The notes beneath the pieces are model-generated. The model was not told the DNA's origin. It was given only the letters and a program-made list of their open reading frames with translations, and searched no databases. The position numbers and the translations under genes were made by a program. This document shows, in pieces, positions 54,961-64,000 of a stretch of DNA of 64,000 nucleotides. Location of the stretch: the NCBI RefSeq assembly GCF_035594125.1, contig NW_026973739.1:285001-349000 (forward strand), given 5' to 3'. Within the stretch, counting starts at the first letter, position 1. Every line of letters begins with the position of its first letter. The DNA comes from Scylla paramamosain. Taxonomy: Eukaryota; Arthropoda; Malacostraca; Decapoda; Portunidae.

Positions 54961-55039
54961 ACCATGACATACAGACAAGACTCTGATGTAGTGCTGCCGT
55001 ACGGCCTGCTGCTTCCCAGCGCCTCGCTCCTCCACACTG
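54961..55039 (+). CDS. alpha-1,3-fucosyltransferase, exon with the YRxDSDV motif
   Basis: Internal exon of 79 bases: acceptor CAACTAG (54960), donor GTAAGT (55040). Encodes TMTYRQDSDVVLPYGLLL and PSASLLHT plus one base. TMTYRxDSDVxxPYG is a hallmark of animal alpha-1,3-fucosyltransferases (GT10), just before the conserved Rossmann-like C-terminal domain. The enzyme family is a Golgi type II membrane protein that moves fucose from GDP-fucose to N-acetylglucosamine. The leftover G combines with AG of the next exon to give Glu in frame. Exons for the N-terminal half were not found upstream; the intron before it holds a LINE and (GT)n. Confidence 0.85.
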
Positions 55040-55193
55040 GTAAGTACAGTAAACAATTCATCCTCAAGAGAGTGAGATATGACCGGATTAGCACCAGTGG
55101 TCAATTTGTCAATGCAGAGTCAACAGCGGCTGTGCTCCTGGGATCCAACAAATGCTGATGATTAATTCCACGTCAATTAATATGTTCTGATGT

Positions 55194-55355
55194 TGCTACT
55201 ACTACTACTATAGTACTATTACTATTACTACTACTTCTGCAACTATTTCTGTTACTATTTTTACTACTACCGTGACTGTTACTACTACATTGCTACTACT
55301 TCTGTTACTACTACTTTGCTACTACTTCTGTTACTACTATTACTACTATTGAGAC
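55194..55355. repeat. (ACT)n/(ATT)n microsatellite
   Basis: Imperfect ACT-type trinucleotide tract in the fucosyltransferase intron. Confidence 0.9.
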
Positions 55356-55385
55356 TACAACTAATAATAATAAGATCAAGAACAA

Positions 55386-55883
<498 letters not shown>

Positions 55884-55884
55884 A

Positions 55885-56103
<219 letters not shown>

Positions 56104-56455
56104 AAATACCACTACGACTGCTGTTGCCCTTGATGCTGCTGCTGCTGCTGCTGCATTTCCACTCTTTCATCTCTTCTTCTTTTTTTTTTTTTTTTTCGTC
56201 TGCTGTTTGAAAAGAGAAGTATTAAGACTCTTCAGAAGTTATCTGGCCATCACTCCTAATGCTTCTATGTAATTTACGGAAGGGCTTTGTGTTTGTGCCT
56301 TTTTTCTTTCTTTTATCTGTTCTTTTTTTGGCTAGCCTCTCTGTTACGTAGAAAAATGATAATGAATTAATTGACAACTCTGTGTAGCTGTAGTCACCAC
56401 TGACCCACAAACAGAGAGGGACACGGTCTCAAGAAGCAGGTTAAAATAAAGGCAT
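56104..56455. other. intron sequence
   Basis: Contains a short (CTG)n near 56135 and a T-run; no further element recognised. Confidence 0.5.
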
Positions 56456-56650
56456 TATGTTATTTTCTTCCCTTCTCCCCATATCACCTCATTTTTTTTT
56501 TTTTCATTACCTAATTCATTCCCCACACCACTTCAAGTTCTCTTTCCCTAATTCATTCCTTTCTCTAATTAACCGCTTCCTTTCTCTAATTCACCGCTTC
56601 CTTTCTCTAATTCATTACTTCTTTCCCTAATTCATTACTTTTTCTAATGG
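56456..56650. repeat. degenerate minisatellite (TTTCCCTAATTCA-type), left part
   Basis: Repeated units built on TTTCCCTAATTCATT / TTTCTCTAATTCACCGC at irregular 20-30 bp spacing. The same unit type continues at 59957-60118 on the other side of LINE copy J, so the LINE interrupts it. Confidence 0.7.
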
Positions 56651-59600
56651 AGGAGGCAGTAGACACCTGCCGAAACGATAATTACTCCCAGTGAGGTCTA
56701 AAGCACTGTTCAGGGGGTGCTGTGAACTTATCATTAAACCCAGCTGTGACCTCACTGAACGTTTCCCTTTGTGTCTCACAACACAAGGAGGCAGTCACAG
56801 CCTGCCCTCTAAAGACAACTCTCTTCCTCCACACAAAACTACAAGCACCTAATAACACCCACACCCTTCACTCAAAAATTTTAAAATCATCATGGCGACT
56901 CCTACACCAGCCTCGGAGTCCCCATCTGGGGAGGGGACCATAAATGTCCCCAGGTCGGACTGCCTTTCTGTCGACGACCCTAAGTGTCTTAACACCCCCC
57001 TCAACTTTTTCTTCATTAACCTCTGCAACATTCGCGGTCTAAGATCTAATTTTCAATCTGTAGAACACCACCTCTCCTCTTCTAAACCTCATCTTCTTTT
57101 CTTCACTGAAACTCAGGTGTCTGAGGCAACTGACAGTAGCCCCTTTTCTGTTCCCTCCTACTTTCTCTATCCTCATTTTCGATCCAAAGATGGATGCTGC
57201 GTTTATGTGCGCAATGACTTAACCTACTCTCGTGCCCACGCTCTTGAATCTTCCGAGTTTTCCACCATCTAACTACGACTAAAGAGTCACTCTCATACTA
57301 AATTTATCTGTGCTGTATACCTCTCACCTAACTCCTCTGACTATAAGAAATTCTTTGACTACTTAACTTCCAAACTGGAGCACATTCTGACCCTCTTCCC
57401 TTTTGCAGAGATCTCCATTCTTGGAGACTTCAATGTTCACCACCAGCTTTGGCTTTCCTCTCCCTTCACTGACCATCCTGGTGAACTAGCCTACAACTTT
57501 GCTATCCTCCATGACCTAGAGCAATTGGTGCAACACCCTACTCGTATTCCTGACCGTCTTGGAGATACGCCCAACATTCTTGACCTTTTCCTGACCTCTA
57601 ATCCTTCTGCTTATGCTGTCACCCTTTCTTCTCCGTTGGGCTCCTCCAATCACAATCTCATATCTTTATCTAGTCCTATCACTCCAATCCCTCCTCAGGA
57701 TCCCCCTAAGCGAAGGTGCCTCTGGCGTTTTGCCTCTGTTAGTTGGGCGGACCTGAGGAGGTATTTTGCTGATTTTCTTGGAATGACTACTGCTTCCGTG
57801 TCAGAGACCCGTCTTTGTGTGCTGAGTGCATAACAGAGGTGATAGTGTCTGGCATGGAGGCGTACATTCCTCACTCTTTTTCTCGTCCTAAACCTTCTAA
57901 ACCTTGGTTTAACACAGCTTGTTCTCGTGCTATACATGATAGAGAGGTGGCCCACAAAAGTTACTTAAGTCTTCAATCACCAGAATCTCATGCACTTTAT
58001 ATTTCTGCCCGGAACCATGCCAAGACTGTTCTCCAACTAGCCAAAAACTCCTTCATTAACAGAAAATGTCAAAACATTTCAAGATCTAACTCACCTCGTG
58101 ATTTCTGGCATCTACCCAAAAATATCTCCAATAACTTTCCTTCTTCTTCTTTCCCTCCTCTACTTCAACCAGATGGCACCACTGCTATCACATCTATTGT
58201 TAAAGCTGAACTCTTTGCTCAAACCTTTGCTAAAAACACTACCTTGGACGATTCTGGGCTTGTTCCTCCCTCTCCTCCATCCTCTGACTACATTATGCCA
58301 CCTATTAAAATTCTTCTCAATGATGTTTTCCATGCCCTTGCTGGCCTAAACCCTCGGAAGGCTTATGGACCTGATGGGGTCCCTCCAATTGTTCTCCGAA
58401 ACTGTGCCTCCGTGCTTGCACCTTGCCTAATCAAACTCTTTCAGCTCTGTCTGTCAACATCTACCTTTCCTTCTTGCTTGAAGTTTGCCTACATTCAACC
58501 TGTTCCTAAAAAGGGTGACCGCTCTAATGCCTCAAACTACCGTCCTATTACTTTAATTTCCTGCTTATCTAAAGTTTTTGAATCTCTCCTCAACAGGAAG
58601 ATTCTTAAGCATCTATCACTTCACAACCTTCTATCTGATCGCCAGTATGGGTTCCGTCAAGGCCGCTCTACTGGTTATCTTCTGGCTTTCCTTACTGAGT
58701 CTTGGTCATCCGCTTTTAGAGATTTTGGTGAAACTTTTGCTGTTGCCTTGGACATATCAAAAGCCTTTGATAGAGTCTGGCACAAAACTTTGATTTCCAA
58801 ACTACCCTCCTACGGTTTCTATCCTTCTCTCTGTAACTTCATCTAAAGTGTCCTTTCTGACCGTTCTATTGCTGCTGTGGTAGACGGTCACTGTTCTCCT
58901 CCTAAATCTATTAACAGTGGTGTTCCTCAGGGTTCTGTCCTGTCACCCAATCTCTTCTTATTATTGATTAATGATCTTCTAAACCAAACTTCTTGTCCTA
59001 TCCACTCCTACGCTGATGATACCACCCTGCACTTTTCCACGTCTTTTCATAGACGTCCAACCCTTCAGGAGGTAAACATATCACGCAGGGAAGAAACAGA
59101 ACGCTTGACTTCTGATCTTTCTAAAATTTCTGATTGGGGCAGAGCAAACTTGATATTGTTCAATGCTTCAAAAACTCATTTCCTCCATCTACCAACTCGA
59201 CACAACCTTCCAGACAACTATCCCCTCTTCTTCAATGACACTCAACTGTCCCCCTCTTCTATACTGAACATCTTCGGTCTGTCCTTTACTTATAATCTGA
59301 ACTGGAAACCTCATATCTCATCTCTAGCTAAAACAGTTTCTATGAAGTTAGGTGTTCTGAGACTTCTCCGCCAGTTTTCCTCACCCCCCCAGCTGCTAAC
59401 TCTGTACAAGGGCCTTTTCCGTCCATGTATGGAGTATGCTTCACATGTCTGGGGGGGTTCCACTCATACTGCTCTTGTAGACAGGGTGGAATCAAAAGCT
59501 TTTCGTCTCATCAACTCCTCTCCTCTAACTGACTGTCTTCAGCTTCTCTTTCACCGCCGCAATGTTGCATATCTAGCTGTCTTCTACCGCTATTTTCATG

Positions 59601-59956
59601 CTAACTGCTCTTCTGATCTTGCTAACTGCATGCCTCCCCTCCTTCCGCGGCCTCGCTGCGCAAGACTTTCTTCTTTCTCTCACCCCTATTCTGTCCACCT
59701 CTCTAACGCAAGAGTTAACCAATATTCTCAATCATTCATCCCTTTTTCTGGTAAACTGTGGAATTCCCTGCCTGCTTCTGTATTTCCACTTTCCTATGAC
59801 TTGAATTCCTTCAAGAGGGAGGCTTCAAAACACTTATCCACCAATTTTTGACAGCTGCTTTGACCCTTTTATGGGACTGGCATTTCAGTGGGCATTTTTT
59901 TTTATTAGATTTTTGTTGCCCTTGGCCAGTATCCTTCCTACATAAAAAAAAAAAAT
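56651..59956 (+). mobile_element. LINE-1fam copy J, full length, nearly intact
   Basis: From GGAGGCAGTAG (56648-56653) with 240 bp of 5' UTR to the A12-14 tail at about 59955, 3.3 kb. Very close to copy F at most positions. ATG at 56892. Breaks seen: a stop in the endonuclease at 57272 (the Trp codon of TIWL is TAA-type here), one base lost near 57776 (ATTTTCTTGG against ATTTTCCTTGG), and a stop at 58845 (Ser codon in FISSF is TAA). RT active-site box SYADDTTLHFS, KAFDRVWHKTLISKL and endonuclease [10 protein letters not shown] are intact; the SDH motif is changed to SNH (57648). It sits in the fucosyltransferase intron in the sense direction. Confidence 0.93.
56892..59851 (+). pseudogene. LINE-1fam endonuclease/reverse transcriptase frame, copy J
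   Basis: About 985 codons with two stops and one frameshift; open parts 56892-57272, 57525-57833 (same frame beyond the first stop), 57815-58846 and 58877-59851. Endonuclease in the first 240 residues, linker to about 420, RT about 480-750, C-terminal region to the stop at 59851. Loss of the Asp of SDH in the endonuclease suggests the copy was dead or nearly so independently of the stops. No separate ORF1 exists between the 5' end and this frame. Confidence 0.88.
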
Positions 59957-60118
59957 TCCCTGCTTCTTTCCTAAATTTACTCCCACATCCACTCAACTTT
60001 TCTTTCCCTAATTCACTACTGTCATTAGTTCATTGCTTCTTTCCCTAATTCACTCATTTTTCCCTATTTCTCTCCCACATCATTAAGTTTTCTTTTTCTA
60101 ATTCACTCCCAAGCCTAT
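59957..60118. repeat. degenerate minisatellite, right part
   Basis: TTCCCTGCTTCTTTCC, TTTCCCTAATTCACTACTG and related units continue the array interrupted at 56650. Confidence 0.65.
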
Positions 60119-60161
60119 TTCACCACCACACCAGCTCAAGGTCACGCCTTGTTCCTGACAG

Positions 60162-60188
60162 AGAAGGAATACTTGGCGGGCAAATCAA
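60162..60188 (+). CDS. alpha-1,3-fucosyltransferase, start of an exon that runs into a microsatellite
   Basis: Acceptor TTCCTGACAG (60161) is followed by AG AAG GAA TAC and so on. With the G left from 55039 it reads EKEYLAGKS in phase. In animal fucosyltransferases this position has a charged-Tyr-Ala-xGKT stretch just before the conserved KLVAWxVSNC block. Here the sequence turns into (ACT)n right after the Ser codon and no donor site is visible, so the conserved VAWxVSNC block and the helix after it are absent. Either the exon is broken by the repeat or the assembly has lost it. Confidence 0.65.
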
Positions 60189-60840
<652 letters not shown>

Positions 60841-60849
60841 TTCCGTCAG

Positions 60850-61007
60850 ACATGTGGCCATGGATGTGTTCCGGAGATGCGGGACTAAGAAGTGTGGCAA
60901 GAGCCTTTTTTTTTTTTTTTTGATGACCAAAGGAACATTCAACCAGACCAAATGTAAAAACGAGATCGAGAAGTACATCATCTACTTGGCCTTCGAGAAC
61001 GCCATTT
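60850..61007 (+). CDS. alpha-1,3-fucosyltransferase, exon with CG and FEN motifs
   Basis: Acceptor CCGTCAG (60849), donor GTGAGA (61008). Reads HVAMDVFRRCGTKKCGKS, then LFFFFL from a T16 run, then MTKGTFNQTKC and EKYIIYLAFENAI, ending with the first base of a Cys codon. VDVYGxCG and the KFYLxFENS block are GT10 signatures of the GDP-fucose-binding domain. The exon starts in phase 2, so two bases from a missing upstream exon are needed. The T16 run (60906-60921) keeps the frame but codes four Phe in a place where the family is variable and polar. Confidence 0.88.
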
Positions 61008-61011
61008 GTGA

Positions 61012-61095
<84 letters not shown>

Positions 61096-61121
61096 CACAT
61101 CCACCATCAGCTTCCATTCAG
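61008..61121 (+). other. 114-bp intron consisting mostly of (GA)n
   Basis: GTGAGAGGG start, about 80 bp of (GA)n (61012-61092), then CGCCACATCC to TTCCATTCAG. Removing it joins T at 61007 to GC at 61122, making the Cys of FENAIC and leaving DYITEKF in register with the GT10 motif. Length is divisible by three and the intron is open, so unspliced RNA would add 38 residues, mostly Glu-Arg. Confidence 0.88.
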
Positions 61122-61311
61122 GCCTGGATTACATCACGGAGAAGTTCTATCAAGCCCTGACGCTGGAGGTGGTTCCCGTAGTATTGGGAGGCGGACCCTA
61201 CGAGGACATTGCTCCTCCTCACTCCTACGTAGACGCCCTCGCCTTCCCCTCCCCTAAACACCTCGCCAAGTACCTCAAGGAAGTGGCAAACGACCGCGAT
61301 GCTTACAACAG
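61122..61311 (+). CDS. alpha-1,3-fucosyltransferase, catalytic-domain exon
   Basis: Between the (GA)n intron and a consensus donor (CAG|GTGAGT at 61311/61312). Encodes LDYITEKFYQALTLEVVPVV, LGGGPYEDIAPPHSYVDAL and AFPSPKHLAKYLKEVANDRD, ending AYNR. This is the alpha-1,3-fucosyltransferase motif (FENxxCxDYxTEKxxxALxxxxVPVVxGxxxYxxxxPPxSxIxxxDFxSPxxLAxYLxxL), with the GDP-fucose-binding Glu-Lys. The last exon(s) lie outside or were not recognised. Overall best match in type is the invertebrate FucT-C-like group, but the subgroup is not certain. Confidence 0.92.
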
Positions 61312-61689
61312 GTGAGTCACGAGTAGTGTTACCGGTGCAGGTTTATGGTGACATGTACGTGATGTGTTGGGTTTGCAGAGAGTGTGCAGCTATTCTTCTC
61401 GTTGTGTTTTAGCATGGCAGTGTGCGGGAGGCCCACGTACTGATGCCACAAAGTCCAGTGAATATTACGTCTACGAATCAAGTATAATGATTCATGAAAT
61501 ACCTTCCATTAAGAGCTCAGCAAAGCGATAGGCTAATAAGGGTCTTAAACGTTGCGAGGAATCTGACATCACCACTTTGGGCAACTATATCTGACGACCT
61601 TAATTTAGGAATGTTGTAACACGTTAACAAGGTCGCTCAAGACGGAAAATGGGTTCTTCAATAAAACTACTTCAAGACTGATTTAAGAC
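61312..61689. other. intron or downstream sequence
   Basis: About 380 bp after the donor site; no exon recognised. Confidence 0.5.
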
Positions 61690-61945
61690 GCTTCTTTATG
61701 TTAGAGGGAGACTTTGGCCTAGGGCAATGAAAAGCCTATAAAGGAAAGTCCCACTTAAGGTGCTAGTCTTCAAAATGTGTGGTCAAGTTTCCAAAATCTG
61801 AGGATAAGTGTCTTGAAAGCTTTCTCTTGAAACAGTTCATGTCAAAGGCATGAAGAAATAGAGAAACAGACAGGAAGTTCCACAGTTTACCAGTACAAGG
61901 GATGAAAGATTATACCGGTTGACTCTTGCATTAGGAATGTGGAGA
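61690..61945 (-). mobile_element. LINE-1fam 3' end, old copy
   Basis: Minus-strand 3' UTR (TTTATGTTAGAGGGAGACTT, GGGCAATGAAAAGCC) followed by the last roughly 40 codons, with many substitutions and a duplication near 61790. Stops at about 61945. Confidence 0.75.
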
Positions 61946-62129
61946 TTATTAAGATGACCAGGTGTGTACAGGTTAACTTACCTCAATCAAATCTGATTTC
62001 TAATGCATTAGACGAGATTGTTTACTGGGGAAATCTTCTTGGTGGAATTTTTATAGAAAATATGGTGGTGAGGAAAGAGAACTTATGATGTACGATTTAC
62101 TCTATACTTACGTATCTATAGTGTGTTTC
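61946..62129. other. unassigned spacer
   Basis: Short spacer between two LINE copies, nothing recognised. Confidence 0.5.
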
Positions 62130-64000
62130 TTTTTTTCTTTTTTTTATGTAAGAGGGTCACTGGCAGAGGGCAACTAAAATCCAATAAAAAATGCCCACTG
62201 AAATGCCAGTCCCATAAAAGGGTCAAGGCAGTAGTCAAAAATTGATGAATAAGTGTCTTGAAACCTCCCTCTTGAAGGAATTCAAGTCAGTGTAAGTGGA
62301 AATACAGTAGCAGGCAGGGACTTCCAGAGTTTATAAGAGAAAGAGATAAATGACTCAGAATACTGGTTAACTCTTGCGTTAGAAAGGTGGACAGAATAAG
62401 AGTGAGAGAAAAAAGAAAGACTTGTGCAGCGAGGCCGCGGGAGGAGGGGAGGCATGCAGTTAGCAAGATCAGAAGAGCAGTTAGCATGAACATAGCGGTA
62501 GAAGACAGCTAGAGATGCAACACTGCAGCGATGACAGAGAGGCTGAAGACAGTCAGTTAAAGGAGAGGAGTTCATGAGACAAAAAGCTCTTGATTCCAAC
62601 CTGTCTAGAAGAGCAGTATGAGTGGAATCCCCCCAGACATGTGAAGCATACTCCATACATGGACGGATAAGGCCCTTGTACAGAGTTAGTAGCTGAGTAG
62701 GGGGGGGGTGAGAAAAACTGGCGGAGACGTCTCAGAACACCTAACTTAATAGAAGCTGATTTAGCTAGAGATGAGATGTGAAGTTTCCAGTTCAGACTAT
62801 AAGTAAAGGTTGTGTCGAGCTGATGTAGGGAGGGATTGAGTTTTTTAGGCATTAAACAATACCAAGTTTGCTCTGCCCCAATCAGAAATTTAAGAAAGAT
62901 CAGAAGTCAAGCGTTCTGTGGCTTCCCTGCGTGAAATGTTTACTTCCTGAATGGTTGGACGTCTATGAAGAGACGTGGAAAAGTGCAGGTATCATCAGTG
63001 TAGGAGTGGATAGGACAAGAAGTTTGGTTTAGATCATTAATGAATAATAAGAAGAGAGTGGGTGACAGGAAAGAACCCTGAGGAACACCACGGTTAATAG
63101 ATTTAGGAGAACAACAGTGACCGTCTACCACAGCAGCAATAGAACGGTCAGAAAGGAAACTTGAGATGAAGTTACAGAGAGAAGGAAAGAAACCATAGGA
63201 GGGTACTTTGGAAATCAAGGCTTTGTGCCAGACTCTATCAAAAGCTTTTGATATGTCCAAGGCAATAGCAAAAGTTTCACCAAAATCTCTAAAACAAGAT
63301 GACCAAGACTCAGTAAGGAAATCCAGTAGATCACCAGTACAGCGGCCTTGACGGAACCCATACTGGTGATCAGATAGAAGGTTGTGAAGTGATAGATGTT
63401 TAAGAATCTTCCTGTTGAGGATAGATTAAAAAAATGTAGATAGGTAGAAAATTAAAGCAATAGGACGGTAGTTTGAGGGTTTAGAACGGTCACCCTTTTT
63501 AGAAACAGGCTGAATGTAGGCAGACTTCCAGCAAGAAGGAAAGGTAGATGTTGACAGACAGAGCTGAAAGAGTTTGACTAGGCAAGGTGCAAGCACGGAG
63601 GCACAGTTTCGAAGAACAATAGAAGGGACCCCATCAGGTCCATAAGCCCTCCGAGGGTTTAGGCCAGCAAAGAGCATGGAAAAAATCATTGCGTAGAATT
63701 TTAATAGGTAGCATGAAGTAGTCAGAGGGTGGAGGAGAAGGAGGAACAAGTCCAGAATCGTCCAAGGTAGTTCTTAGCAAAGGTTTGAGCGAATAGTTCA
63801 GCTTTAGAAATAGATGTGATAGCAGTGGTGCCATCTGGTTGAAATAAAGGAGGGAAAGAAGATGCAAAGTTATTGGAGATATTTTTGGCTGGATGCCTGA
63901 AGTCACGAGGGGAATTAGATCTTGAAAGGTTTTGACACTTTTTATTAATGAAGGAGTTTTTAGCTAGCCGGAGAACACACTTGACATGGTTCTGGGCAGA
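62130..64000 (-). mobile_element. LINE-1fam copy I, runs off the right edge
   Basis: Minus strand: A-tail (T-run at 62131-62146), 3' UTR, C-terminus (62656-62282: MEYASHVWGDSTHTALLDRL), RT core (63260-62940: KAFDRVWHKALISKVPS, GVPQGSFLSPTLF, active-site box as SYTDDTC, i.e. Ala to Thr and a following deletion), RT N-terminal block (63749-63426: RAYGPDGVPSIVLRN) and linker to the window end. A deletion near 62810 removes the SSTLNILG block. Several frameshifts; inactive. Confidence 0.88.

Noticed and set aside
61008..61093. Glu-Arg repeat inside the fucosyltransferase as a real protein feature
   Set aside because: Splice sites at 61008 and 61121 restore the conserved motif exactly, so it is better explained as an intron.

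Overview
This is eukaryotic genomic DNA, most likely from a decapod crustacean (a crab or shrimp type genome). That is an inference from three things: very long, abundant simple repeats (about 2.5 kb of (TA)n alone, plus (GT)n, (CT)n, (AAT)n, (ACT)n and (TCTA)n); a dense population of broken non-LTR and Ty3/gypsy retrotransposons; and two split genes with ordinary GT-AG introns. There is no bacterial gene organisation, no CRISPR array and no operon. Most long open frames are translated microsatellites or antisense shadows of retrotransposons.

Layout. 0-8.1 kb: a LINE fragment, a minus-strand Ty3/gypsy remnant (gag, protease, integrase; RT lost), a second LINE fused to a different LINE. 8.1-15.2 kb: (TA)n tracts around three tandem minus-strand LINE fragments. 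15.2-17.7 kb: unassigned DNA with an LTR-like repeat and a perfect 38-bp palindrome. 17.7-20.7 kb: an old minus-strand LINE. 22-26.4 kb: a second gypsy copy split by a plus-strand LINE. 26.4-31.6 kb: microsatellites, a CR1-like fragment and a LINE 3' end. 31.9-34.8 kb: exons of a minus-strand cytochrome-b5-reductase-like flavoprotein gene. 35.4-40.3 kb: a near full-length LINE followed by an inverted partial copy. 41.5-42.2 kb: an L2/Rex1-like fragment. 43.4-46.9 kb: microsatellites and an old LINE. 46.9-48.1 kb: an unclassified retroelement-like remnant. 48.8-49.6 kb: a large inverted repeat around about 670 bp of (TA)n. 50.3-51.7 kb: an internally deleted element between LTR-like direct repeats. 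53.9-61.3 kb: exons of a plus-strand alpha-1,3-fucosyltransferase gene, its introns filled with a LINE C-terminus, a second (TA)n-centred inverted repeat, a nearly intact 3.3-kb LINE and microsatellites. 61.7-64 kb: two more minus-strand LINE copies.

The main LINE family (called LINE-1fam here, an arbitrary name) has about 240 bp of 5' UTR, one reading frame of roughly 980 codons (apurinic-type endonuclease then reverse transcriptase) and a short A-tailed 3' UTR. At least twelve fragments are present in both orientations. No copy is fully open; the best are at 35.4-38.7 kb and 56.7-60.0 kb.

I found no convincing new multi-gene system. The strongest unusual signals are a fucosyltransferase mini-intron that is mostly a (GA)n microsatellite, loss of part of the same enzyme's coding region at a microsatellite block, three inverted repeats centred on (TA)n, a stop at codon 12 in both gypsy gag copies, and an LTR-like element whose remaining coding ends look like gag and a membrane-anchored envelope-type tail.
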